DNA from: JAQGHB01 sp036384495
GTDB taxonomy: Bacteria; Patescibacteriota; Saccharimonadia; Saccharimonadales; UBA4665
DNA: 22,178 nt
Direction of reading: 5' to 3'
Assembly: GCA_036384495.1 (NCBI GenBank)
Contig: DASVMD010000057.1
Location: 1 to 22,178, forward strand
Shown piece by piece: positions 15,569-22,178 of this stretch. Every line of letters begins with the position of its first letter. The stretch's first letter is position 1. Below the pieces are notes generated by a model that worked only from the letters and a program-made list of their open reading frames with translations, had not been told where the DNA came from and searched no databases. The position numbers and the translations under genes are program-made.

Positions 15569-16090
15569 CTAGGAGTTCTGTTCGTGAGCAGCTTGAACGG
15601 CTGCGGCTTTGGCTTCGAGTTCAGCCTCTTCGGCTGCTTTGGCTTCAGCTTTTTTAGCGGCTTCGGCGGCTACTTGCTCGTGCAACTTCGCTTCTTCTGC
15701 TTCGGCGGCTTCGTCGCGGACGGAGTTGACGGCTTCACGGTCGAAGTCAACACCGGTCATACGAGCTGATTTACCAGTTCGATCACGCATATAGCTGAGG
15801 TAATTACGGCGAACTTTACTTCGCTTAGTAACTTCTACTTTAACGACGAGGGGGCTGTGGAGCATAAAGCTCTTTTCGACGCCAACACCGCTGGAAATGC
15901 GGCGAACGGTGATACGACTGGTGTGGCTACCTTTAAGATCGGTACGGATAACGAGGCCCTGGAAGATCTGCACACGCTCTTTGTTGCCTTCGCGAATCTT
16001 TTGGTGCACGCGAACAGTGTCGCCACTGCGCACGTCAACGACGGCCTTTTTCTTGTATTGCTGATTAATTTTCTGGATCACACTTTGCAT
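15569..16090 (-). CDS. rplS: 50S ribosomal protein L19 with C-terminal extension
   Basis: Large-subunit ribosomal protein at the 30S-50S interface. Residues 1 to about 115 show the family pattern (SGDTVRVHQKIREGNKERVQ, FQGLVI, RRISSGVGVEKSFMLHSP, KVRRNYLSYMRDRTGKSARM). The protein is 173 aa against the usual 115 or so. The extra C-terminal part, about residues 120-173, is almost wholly Ala, Glu and Lys and should be one long charged helix. The ATG has no Shine-Dalgarno; a strong TTGCAA-17-TAAAAT promoter ends 9 nt before it, so the leader should be about 0-3 nt. The trmD and rpsP partners usual upstream are absent. Confidence 0.96.
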   Translation of the reverse strand: MQSVIQKINQQYKKKAVVDVRSGDTVRVHQKIREGNKERVQIFQGLVIRTDLKGSHTSRITVRRISSGVGVEKSFMLHSPLVVKVEVTKRSKVRRNYLSYMRDRTGKSARMTGVDFDREAVNSVRDEAAEAEEAKLHEQVAAEAAKKAEAKAAEEAELEAKAAAVQAAHEQNS

Positions 16091-16099
16091 ATTCAGTAC

Positions 16100-16128
16100 A
16101 TTTTACACCAATTTTCCATCTGTTGCAA
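16100..16128 (-). promoter_or_regulatory. rplS promoter, near-leaderless
   Basis: -35 TTGCAA (16123-16128), 17-bp spacer and -10 TAAAAT (16100-16105). The ATG follows after 9 nt, at 16090. Confidence 0.7.
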
Positions 16129-16188
16129 GCCTTGCTAAAACATATGCTGTCAACGTGTTTTTTCGCAGCAGCCGTCAAACAAGCACTG

Positions 16189-16194
16189 TATGGT
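16189..16194 (+). promoter_or_regulatory. -10 element of the MEDS gene, predicted leaderless
   Basis: TATGGT ends 7 nt before ATG 16202, the same geometry as its neighbours. No good -35 was found, so support is weaker. Confidence 0.4.
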
Positions 16195-16201
16195 GAGAGT
16201 A

Positions 16202-16930
16202 ATGAATATTGCATCTGCGCTCAACGCACTCCATAACCCTACAGGACAGAATCACATATCGCTCTTTTACGACTCGTCGGCTCAACGGCTCCAGTTTTTG
16301 GGTAACTACCTGCAGGTCGGTTTTGAGCGTAACGAGCTTTGTGTGGTGGTTAGTCACGCCTCACAAAAAGAACTCATTGCAGACCTGAAAAGTGTCGGCT
16401 TGGATGTCGCCAAGCAGATACGCCAAAAAGATCTACGAGTTTTTAACGCTCGTAAAACCTACCTTACCGGCGATTCATTCGTGGTGGAGTACATGCTTAA
16501 CAATGTTATCAACTTTACTAACGACGCCCGCGCTCAAGGTTATAACGGCCTCCGCACGGCAGGCGAAATGAACTGGCTTACCGAGCAGCCGCACGCCCAC
16601 GACGATGCCGCAACCTATGAAAGCGAGGTCAATGGCATTAAGGCCCAAAGTTTTACCGGACTCTGCCTCTACCCTATTGACAGTTCATCGGTGCAGGCTA
16701 TAAAAAGTGCCGTTCGCACGCACCCTGATTTCGCGTATAAAAACACCCTGCATCATAACCCCTACTATTTTGAACCGCACGAATACGCCGAGGTTCAGAA
16801 GAATAATCTTCAGCGAAACGCTTCCTTATGGCTCAATAATTTAGAAGAATTTGAGCAAAAGCACAGCCCTCGCACCGTCGAGTTATCCGATCAGGCTATA
16901 AAAAAGGTGCTGCTCAGCGCTGGGCACTAG
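16202..16930 (+). CDS. Stand-alone MEDS-domain sensor-like protein
   Basis: A 242-aa protein that is nearly all MEDS domain (methanogen/methylotroph, DcmR sensory domain), a RecA-like-fold sensor usually fused to histidine kinases or DNA-binding domains. Signs are HISLFYDS near residue 18, the strand FERNELCVVVSHAS, then LRVFNARKTYL, the GYNGLRTAGEMNWL motif, YESEVNGI and the final strand FTGLCLYP. No kinase, receiver or helix-turn-helix is attached; about 60 charged, partly helical residues follow. An in-frame ATG at 16190 would add four residues, but it lies inside the likely -10, so 16202 is preferred. It overlaps the pilB-like stop by 4 bp. Family call fairly firm; ligand and partner unknown. 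Confidence 0.8.
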   Translation: MNIASALNALHNPTGQNHISLFYDSSAQRLQFLGNYLQVGFERNELCVVVSHASQKELIADLKSVGLDVAKQIRQKDLRVFNARKTYLTGDSFVVEYMLNNVINFTNDARAQGYNGLRTAGEMNWLTEQPHAHDDAATYESEVNGIKAQSFTGLCLYPIDSSSVQAIKSAVRTHPDFAYKNTLHHNPYYFEPHEYAEVQKNNLQRNASLWLNNLEEFEQKHSPRTVELSDQAIKKVLLSAGH

Positions 16931-18534
16931 CCAACAACGCGGTACAGTTCATCAAGCGTGGTTTGGCCGGCAATCACCTTGAGCATGCCATCCTGGAGCA
17001 TCGTCATCATACCCGAACCAACAGCCGCAGCTTCCAGCGTTTGGGTGGAAGCAATTTTTTGTGGGCTCTCGAGGATTTCGCGCAGTTTATCGCTCATCGT
17101 AAATTGCTCGCGAATAGCGAGTTGCCCCTGGAAACCGTATGGATTGGCATCGGATTTACCAGGCTTATACAATTGCAAGCCTTCTAGGTTTGGACGCTCA
17201 ACGCCCTCCGGCAGACTAGCAATAACCTGGTTGATTTTTTGCCATTCGCTCTCACTCGGAGCGTAGGCCTGCTTAAGCGTGTCGTCCAATCGACGAATCA
17301 GCCGCTGAGCCATCACCAGCCGGATAGCCGACACGAACAACGGATTCTGACCGGTAATATCAGCAATGCGAGTTAACGCGGCAGCAGCTGAGCTGGCATG
17401 GAACGTAGCCAGCACCAGATGGCCCGTTAGCGCGGCCTGCAGCGCGGTTTTGGCCGTATCAAGGTCTCGGATTTCGCCGACCATCACAATATCGGGGTCC
17501 AATCGCAAGACTGCTCGCAGCTTTTCGGCAAAACTACCGTCATTGCCGGCTTCGGTAGAGCGCACCGAAATCTGCGTAATGCCCGGGAACTGGTACTCCA
17601 CCGGATCTTCAATGGTAATAATTTTGCGCTCTTCGTTATTGAGCGAATTGAGCATGGAATACAATGTAGTGGTTTTACCGGAGCCGGTTGGGCCAACCAC
17701 CATTACCAGACCGCTCGGCTTGGCAATAATATCATCTACCACGTGGCGCTCTTTGTCTGACAATCCGAGGCGATCCAGCGTGTACATAGCAGCGTCCATG
17801 TTAAACAAGCGCATCACCACGTCCATGCCGTTAATCGTCGGCACCGTTTCGAGGCGCACATTAACGTCCACCTCGTGGCCATCGGCCATTTTGACCTTTT
17901 GGGAGATGTGCCCCTGCTGAGCCTCATCGGCCGAGGTAGAGACATTTCCGGCGCTAGCAATCGCTGAAATCAGCACACGGTATTTGTCTTGCTGCAAACG
18001 GGCAATCGGATGCAGTACACCGTCGATACGCAGCCGGATCCGCACATCGTCAACTTGTGTTTCAATATGAATGTCCGAGGCGCCCAGCCGGTGAGCCTGC
18101 GCCACCAAATAAGCCAGCATATCGTCGGCGCGAACCTGTTGCAGCATGGTCGAGATACTCTGCACCAGCTCCTCAGTGCCAGCCGTATTAAGCGCAATGT
18201 CCTGATAGACCACCTGCTTGGGGGGATCGTACAGCCGCATATACTCACGAAAACCAGCATCTGAAATAATAGCAAAGGCCACCCGCTGATCTATAAAATT
18301 GCGCTTAATCTCCGCCAGCGTTTGCTGCGAAGTCGTTGTGGTGATGCCAAATAAAATATTGCTCTTATCTGCACGGATGGGGATAATTCGCTTTTGATGT
18401 AGCTCAGGTATCGTAAAAACGTCTTTATACAGCGTTTTTTGAGGGATCTGAGAAGTGTCGACATAGTCCATGCCGAGTACGCGCGCGCGGCGCTGCGTCG
18501 CTCGCTCTTCATCTAGTCGGGCATCTTGGCTCAT
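16927..18534 (-). CDS. pilB: Type IV pilus assembly / type II secretion ATPase (PilB/GspE family)
   Basis: Cytoplasmic hexameric ATPase that powers pilus extension, 535 aa. The N-terminal GspE_N-like domain spans about 1-110. Then come LGASDIHIE, Walker A GPTGSGKTTT, the Asp-box IEDPVEYQFPG, Walker B DIVMVGEIRD and the His-box LATFHAS. PilB and GspE usually carry a four-Cys zinc element after QRLIRRL; here that place (DDTLKQAY to YGFQGQLAIREQF) has none, and the whole protein from the chosen start lacks Cys. The frame is open to 18639, but the -10 TATAAT ends 7 nt before ATG 18534 and conservation begins there. No other pilus genes are in the window. In host-attached Saccharibacteria type IV pili aid attachment and movement (family knowledge). 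Confidence 0.94.
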   Translation of the reverse strand: MSQDARLDEERATQRRARVLGMDYVDTSQIPQKTLYKDVFTIPELHQKRIIPIRADKSNILFGITTTTSQQTLAEIKRNFIDQRVAFAIISDAGFREYMRLYDPPKQVVYQDIALNTAGTEELVQSISTMLQQVRADDMLAYLVAQAHRLGASDIHIETQVDDVRIRLRIDGVLHPIARLQQDKYRVLISAIASAGNVSTSADEAQQGHISQKVKMADGHEVDVNVRLETVPTINGMDVVMRLFNMDAAMYTLDRLGLSDKERHVVDDIIAKPSGLVMVVGPTGSGKTTTLYSMLNSLNNEERKIITIEDPVEYQFPGITQISVRSTEAGNDGSFAEKLRAVLRLDPDIVMVGEIRDLDTAKTALQAALTGHLVLATFHASSAAAALTRIADITGQNPLFVSAIRLVMAQRLIRRLDDTLKQAYAPSESEWQKINQVIASLPEGVERPNLEGLQLYKPGKSDANPYGFQGQLAIREQFTMSDKLREILESPQKIASTQTLEAAAVGSGMMTMLQDGMLKVIAGQTTLDELYRVVG

Positions 18535-18541
18535 TCCCTCT

Positions 18542-18547
18542 ATTATA
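18542..18547 (-). promoter_or_regulatory. -10 of the pilB-like gene, predicted leaderless
   Basis: Perfect TATAAT ending 7 nt before ATG 18534. GAGGGA (18535-18540) touches the ATG and is too close for normal Shine-Dalgarno use. No -35 consensus. Confidence 0.6.
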
Positions 18548-18569
18548 AAGCATAAGCACGGTAATGGGG

Positions 18570-18575
18570 TATAGT
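18570..18575 (+). promoter_or_regulatory. -10 of the SpoU methyltransferase gene, predicted leaderless
   Basis: TATAGT ends 6 nt before ATG 18582. Its -35 window overlaps the divergent TATAAT of the pilB-like gene, so the two promoters probably compete. Confidence 0.55.
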
Positions 18576-18581
18576 AAACGC

Positions 18582-19079
18582 ATGTCAACCATTGTTTTGA
18601 TTGCCCACAACTTGCGGAGCTCACATAACGTCGGATCACTACTGCGTACCGCCGATGGCTTAGGTATTAAGATGGCGTACTTGACAGGCTATACGCCCTA
18701 TCCACTAGCGCCTAACGACGCGCGCCTGCCGCACATCGCCGCCAAAGTCGACAAGCAAATCGCTAAAACCGCTCTCGGAGCCGAAAAATCTCAGAGGTGG
18801 CAGCACCTTGACAGCATTACCCCTGTTATTAGTGATTTACGAGCACAGGGTTATCAGATAGCGGCGCTCGAGCAAACAGTCGGCTCCGTGCCTTTGCCCA
18901 CTTTTACGCCCCCCGACAAGATCGCCGTCATTGTCGGCCGCGAGGTGGAAGGCCTCGAATCAGAGGTGCTGGCACTCTGCGATCTCGCTCTAGAAATTCC
19001 CATGTTCGGCCAAAAAGAATCATTCAACGTGGTTCAGGCCGCGGCCATGGTGCTGTACCAACTGTCACAGTTGTCATGA
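18582..19079 (+). CDS. SpoU/TrmH family RNA 2'-O-methyltransferase
   Basis: AdoMet-dependent SPOUT (trefoil-knot) methyltransferase that methylates a ribose 2'-OH in tRNA or rRNA, 165 aa. Motif 1 is NLRSSHNVGSLLRTADGLGI with the catalytic-type Arg and the Asn. Motif 2 is VIVGREVEGLESEVLALCD. Motif 3 is IPMFGQKESFNVVQAAAMVLYQL, with SFNV in place of the usual SLNV. It consists of the bare catalytic domain without the N-terminal RNA-binding part of RlmB, closest in size to TrmL/TrmH-like enzymes; target nucleotide not assignable. The start is ATG 18582, not the in-frame ATG at 18564, because the -10 TATAGT lies between them. It ends in TGA. Confidence 0.88.
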   Translation: MSTIVLIAHNLRSSHNVGSLLRTADGLGIKMAYLTGYTPYPLAPNDARLPHIAAKVDKQIAKTALGAEKSQRWQHLDSITPVISDLRAQGYQIAALEQTVGSVPLPTFTPPDKIAVIVGREVEGLESEVLALCDLALEIPMFGQKESFNVVQAAAMVLYQLSQLS

Positions 19080-19101
19080 TTATGCTTATCTGTGCTACAA
19101 T
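19071..19101 (+). promoter_or_regulatory. Putative promoter of the CAP-domain gene
   Basis: Extended -10 TGC-TACAAT (19093-19101) with TTGTCA (19071-19076) as a -35 at a long 19-bp spacing. The predicted leader is about 20 nt, AT-rich and without a Shine-Dalgarno. Confidence 0.5.
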
Positions 19102-19128
19102 GAAATAAATTCACTTTTAAACAAACAT

Positions 19129-20013
19129 ATGGCACTCGCAACCAAAAAACGACCCACCGGAACCACTCACCGCAAACGGACTGGCACGCATCATAAGCAC
19201 AGCAAGTCGTACCTCAAGACCTACTGGCCCTATGTGCCCATGCTGATGATTGTCGGGCTCGGTTTGGTCGTGAATGCTGTTTGGTCACACAGCGCCGTTC
19301 TGGGTACGCAGAGCGATTTTAGCGCCACCAGCTTGCTTGATGACACCAACCAGCAACGCCTCACGCACGGGGAGTCGGCACTAGCCATCGATCAACAGCT
19401 GTCCGATGCCGCCCAAGCCAAAGCTAATGACATGGTCACCAATAACTACTGGGCCCACACCGCCCCCGACGGCAAAACGCCGTGGTCGTTCATTACCGGC
19501 AGCGGCTACAGCTATCAGACTGCCGGCGAAAACTTGGCCTACGGTTTTAGCAGCGCCTCCGGCGTGGTTTCCGGCTGGATGAACAGCCGAGAGCACCGCG
19601 ACAACATCCTCGATGCCCGCTACCAAAATGTTGGATTCGGCGTGGCCAGTTCGCCTAATTTCCAAGGGCATGGCCCCACAACCGTAGTTGCTGCCGAGTA
19701 CGCACAGCCCGTGTCAACGGCAACAGCGCTTGATAGCACAAAGGTTTCTCCAACCACCCGCGAAGTTGCCGCCCAGCCCGTATCACGCATTCAAGTCCTG
19801 ACCGGCGGCCAAGCCGCCTGGAGCCTAGCGCTATTATCGGCTTTGACTGGCGCAGCTGTTGCCCTATTCGTACTCCGCCACGGCTTCCGCCTGCACCGCG
19901 CGCTTAACCGCGGCGAAATGTTTGTAGCGCATCATCCGTATATTGATATCGCGATTGTGTTTGTGATTACGGCCGGTATCCTGCTGACGCGGACCGGCGG
20001 CATTATCCGCTAA
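19129..20013 (+). CDS. CAP/SCP-domain (YkwD-like) membrane protein
   Basis: Secreted, membrane-tethered CAP-superfamily protein, 294 aa. A basic, His/Lys-rich N-terminus (1-33) precedes a membrane segment (about 36-52). The CAP domain spans about 65-195 with the family's surface residues: His110 (NYWAH), Glu134 (GENLAYG) and His156 (SREHRDNIL). Two more hydrophobic segments follow (about 229-249 and 270-287), so the CAP domain is probably outside and the protein anchored at both ends. Bacterial CAP proteins of this type occur at the cell surface, but their activity is largely unknown. It overlaps the GNAT stop by 4 bp. Family call firm, function open. Confidence 0.9.
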   Translation: MALATKKRPTGTTHRKRTGTHHKHSKSYLKTYWPYVPMLMIVGLGLVVNAVWSHSAVLGTQSDFSATSLLDDTNQQRLTHGESALAIDQQLSDAAQAKANDMVTNNYWAHTAPDGKTPWSFITGSGYSYQTAGENLAYGFSSASGVVSGWMNSREHRDNILDARYQNVGFGVASSPNFQGHGPTTVVAAEYAQPVSTATALDSTKVSPTTREVAAQPVSRIQVLTGGQAAWSLALLSALTGAAVALFVLRHGFRLHRALNRGEMFVAHHPYIDIAIVFVITAGILLTRTGGIIR

Positions 20014-20627
20014 ACTGCCAGGGTCGCATGGGCAAGCATAAATCTGCTAGCACGTAGCCGGTCAGTAACCTCAGGTGCTATTTTTGTAATAACTTCTTGG
20101 GGGGTTTCTGCTTCGGTTGACAGCGCCATATCTGCGCCAAAAGTAAGGTAGGGCACGGGTTCAAATCCGCAGCTTGCCCAAAAGGCACGTGCCCTATCAT
20201 CTACTGGCCAAATTGCTTGTACTCGATCATACTGACTATCTTTTGCCATCTTTACAACTGCATGCACTAATTGCTTGCCATAACCATTGCCCCTATATTC
20301 TTTATCTCTTGCTATAAGGTTAATTCCTATAAAAGGCAGCTTGTAATACAGTCGATCTATGTCATCGTCATATGGATCGGGTTGCTTTGCGGCTTCACAA
20401 AGAGATGCAGCGCTGACAGCCACCTCGTCTTGGTAGCCCACGGCTACAATGACAGCCTTGCCTGCCGATGTAGAGTTTAAATATTTTTCTTGAAATCCCT
20501 GATCTGGTTCCTGTCTTACTTGGCTAGACATGCTATGTGCAAATGCATGCAATATGCTATTCGCATCTTTTGTAGTGTCGCTCTCAGGATTAGCAATTTC
20601 AATACGCACTTCTGATAATGAAGTCAT
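20010..20627 (-). CDS. GNAT family N-acetyltransferase
   Basis: Acetyl-CoA-dependent acyltransferase, 205 aa. Acetyl-CoA motif A is at about 103-120: INLIARDKEYRGNGYGKQLV, with the pyrophosphate-binding R-G-N-G-Y-G at 112-117. The following strand and FWASCGFEPV (motif B) complete the fold. Substrate cannot be told. The ATG has an extended -10 TGT-TATAAT ending 9 nt upstream; AGGA in the same stretch could act as a weak ribosome site but would be mostly outside the transcript. The promoter lies at the very end of dnaE, so the gene can be expressed apart from dnaE. Confidence 0.85.
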   Translation of the reverse strand: MTSLSEVRIEIANPESDTTKDANSILHAFAHSMSSQVRQEPDQGFQEKYLNSTSAGKAVIVAVGYQDEVAVSAASLCEAAKQPDPYDDDIDRLYYKLPFIGINLIARDKEYRGNGYGKQLVHAVVKMAKDSQYDRVQAIWPVDDRARAFWASCGFEPVPYLTFGADMALSTEAETPQEVITKIAPEVTDRLRASRFMLAHATLAV

Positions 20628-20636
20628 AACTATCCT

Positions 20637-20645
20637 ATTATAACA
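20637..20645 (-). promoter_or_regulatory. Extended -10 promoter of the GNAT gene, near-leaderless
   Basis: TGT-TATAAT (TATAAT at 20637-20642), ending 9 nt before ATG 20627. The -35 window falls within the last codons of dnaE and shows no consensus. Confidence 0.6.
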
Positions 20646-20651
20646 TATTAA

Positions 20652-22178
20652 CTAGCGAATTACCAGGTTCTCGGTGCCCACAAGCTCTTTGAGTTGCGTG
20701 AGGCCATCGCTGGTTTGATCGATGCCACCCGGTAACTTGATTGCCTGTTTGCTAGCAGAATCACCCAACACCAACACGACTTCGGTTTCGCCGCTGTGGG
20801 AGTCGATGGTTTGCTTGAGGTTAATAAGCGTTTCCTCATCGCTGGTGTTTTGCAGGCGGATATAGACTCGCGGATTCAAGGTTTTTTCGGGCTCCGCCGC
20901 TCGGGCGCCAACACTTTTTATAACTCTCACGCCCGGCTTGGTTTTGGGCGTTTTAACTGTTCTGCCAGTAGCCTGATAGGCGGCCGCCTGCTGCGAAGTA
21001 ATCTCTCGCGCATCATCCACCATGATCTTGACATCACTACCCCTGTTACCATCACGATCTTTAGTGTTGACTTTGCCCCTAATCAGCACCACGCGGTCGC
21101 GCTCCCAGAGCCCTACCGTACGCTGATAGCTGCTCGGGAATAAAATCACCTCAACTTCGCCAAATTGATCTTCCAGCTTAATAAAAGCCATTTTTTGGCC
21201 GTTTTTGGTGGTGATTTCGCGGACATCGGTAACGGCTCCGCCTACGCTCACGCTCTTGCCATCGTGATCGGCAGTTAAGGTGTTCAGCGGTACAGTTTGT
21301 TCGGCCAAAATGGTCTCAAATAACTCCAGCGGATGTTGGCTCAGATACAGCCCAAGTAGTTCTCGCTCCCAAACCAGCTGTTCGCGGGTATCAAAGGTGG
21401 TGGCTGCTGGTTGTAGCTCTAGCGATGGTCGCTCAATAACTTCTTCGCTCAAAGAACCAAAAATATCGGTTTGACCGCTGCTAGCTTGCTTTTGGAGTCG
21501 CGAGGCAAAGGCCTGCAACAGATCGAGGTTGTGCAGTAGTAGCGAGCGGTCGCCGTAGCGGTCAAAAGCGCCAGCTTTAATCAGACTTTCCATAGCTTTG
21601 CGGTTCACGATTCGACTGTTAACTCTGGTCAAGAAATCTTCGAGGCTGGTAAATTGCGCTTCGTCGCGGGCTCGTAAAATCTCTTCCACTGCGCCAGCGC
21701 CAACATTCTTGATAGCCGTCATGCCAAAGCGGATTTCTTTTTTACCAGGCACCACCGCGAACTCCTGAAAGGATTCGTTTACATCGGGTGGCAACACCGT
21801 AATACCCATGTGCTTACACTCAGTAATTTCAATGGCCAGACGATCGGTGTCGTCGAAGTCGCTGGTCATGAGAGCCGCCATAAAGGCTGCCGGGTAGTGC
21901 GCCTTAAGGTAGGCTGTTTGGTAGGCAATCAGGCCGTAGCAAGCGGCGTGCGATTTATTGAAGCAGTAGGCCGCGAAATCTTCGAGCTGCTTCCAGAACT
22001 TTTCCATCAGTGCTCGGTCAATGCCGGAATACTCCTGGCCGCCGGCAATCATTTTGTCTTTCATTTTGGCCATCAGGGCGGCGTTCTTTTTACCGATGGC
22101 CTTACGCAAGGTATCGGCATCGCCGCCGGAGAAGCCACAGACTTCCTTGGAAATCTGCATCACCTGCTCCTGATACAC
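20652..22178 (-). CDS. dnaE: DNA polymerase III alpha subunit, C-terminal part (5' end outside window)
   Basis: Replicative polymerase subunit; about 508 C-terminal residues are present and the frame is open to the window end, so the apparent GTG start is an artefact of the cut. CGFSGGDADTLRKAIGKK and FNKSHAACYGLIAYQTAYLKAHYP are classic DnaE fingers/C-terminal palm sequences. A helix-hairpin-helix region follows (FLTRVNSRIVNRKAMESLIKAGAFD), then an OB-fold domain (VSVGGAVTDVREITTKNGQK to VLIRGKVN) and a small C-terminal domain that in this family contacts tau. The PHP and catalytic palm domains lie outside the window. Confidence 0.97.
   Translation of the reverse strand: MYQEQVMQISKEVCGFSGGDADTLRKAIGKKNAALMAKMKDKMIAGGQEYSGIDRALMEKFWKQLEDFAAYCFNKSHAACYGLIAYQTAYLKAHYPAAFMAALMTSDFDDTDRLAIEITECKHMGITVLPPDVNESFQEFAVVPGKKEIRFGMTAIKNVGAGAVEEILRARDEAQFTSLEDFLTRVNSRIVNRKAMESLIKAGAFDRYGDRSLLLHNLDLLQAFASRLQKQASSGQTDIFGSLSEEVIERPSLELQPAATTFDTREQLVWERELLGLYLSQHPLELFETILAEQTVPLNTLTADHDGKSVSVGGAVTDVREITTKNGQKMAFIKLEDQFGEVEVILFPSSYQRTVGLWERDRVVLIRGKVNTKDRDGNRGSDVKIMVDDAREITSQQAAAYQATGRTVKTPKTKPGVRVIKSVGARAAEPEKTLNPRVYIRLQNTSDEETLINLKQTIDSHSGETEVVLVLGDSASKQAIKLPGGIDQTSDGLTQLKELVGTENLVIR

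Noticed and set aside
17366..17920. 184-aa open frame on the plus strand inside the pilB-like gene
   Set aside because: Ser/Arg-rich shadow opposite the conserved ATPase core.
18535..18639. 35-codon N-terminal extension of the pilB-like ATPase
   Set aside because: Cys-rich, non-conserved translation that runs over the divergent promoter and into the SpoU gene.
20150..20180. tRNA T-loop-like GGTTCAAATCC
   Set aside because: The flanking bases do not form a T-stem or acceptor stem, and the stretch is explained by GNAT codons on the other strand.
1..22178. CRISPR array, IS element, prophage or TGA recoding
   Set aside because: No regularly spaced repeats, transposase or phage genes were seen, and TGA ends a conserved gene at 19077-19079.

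Overview
The window looks like chromosomal backbone from a Patescibacteria/CPR bacterium, most likely Candidatus Saccharibacteria (TM7). That assignment is inference. It rests on the gene repertoire (class A PBP with a long secreted tail, Cys-less PilB-type ATPase, CAP-domain exoprotein, M1 aminopeptidase, ClpC with a CIRCE site, and several small orphan proteins), on very tight gene packing, and on remembered resemblance to saccharibacterial proteins. TGA acts as a normal stop (for example at 19077-19079 in the SpoU methyltransferase), so the genome does not use the TGA=Gly code of Gracilibacteria/Absconditabacteria. No rRNA, tRNA, CRISPR array, IS element or prophage was seen.

Layout. 1-2293: 3' part of a penicillin-binding protein (+). 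2290-3639: radA (-). 3750-4194: a small orphan gene (+) that appears broken by one extra G in a G7 run. 4197-7659: a membrane-anchored HExxH protein overlapping the end of clpC (both -); clpC is preceded by a perfect CIRCE operator and, further upstream, a degenerate second copy. 7941-9820: an orphan 213-aa gene and nusA (-). 9943-11149: a sigma-70-like protein and a 120-aa orphan (-). 11217-13793: M1 aminopeptidase (+). 13788-14726: yraN and rnhB (-). 14799-15563: a kinase-like orphan (+) lying between rnhB and rplS. 15569-16090: rplS (-). 16202-16930: MEDS-domain protein (+). 16927-18534: pilB-like ATPase (-). 18582-19079: SpoU methyltransferase (+). 19129-20013: CAP-domain membrane protein (+). 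20010-20627: GNAT acetyltransferase (-). 20652-22178: C-terminal part of dnaE (-).

Themes. Replication/repair (dnaE, radA, rnhB, yraN), transcription (nusA, sigma-like protein), translation (rplS, SpoU methyltransferase), proteostasis (clpC, HExxH protein, aminopeptidase) and the cell surface (PBP, CAP protein, pilus ATPase) are interleaved with lineage-specific small genes. The main non-obvious signal is regulatory. At least ten genes lack a useful Shine-Dalgarno site and instead carry a -10 hexamer ending only 6-9 nt before the chosen ATG, which predicts leaderless or nearly leaderless mRNAs. radA, clpC, nusA, yraN and the frameshifted gene have ordinary Shine-Dalgarno sites. Convergent gene pairs abut or overlap at their stop codons and show no terminator between them.
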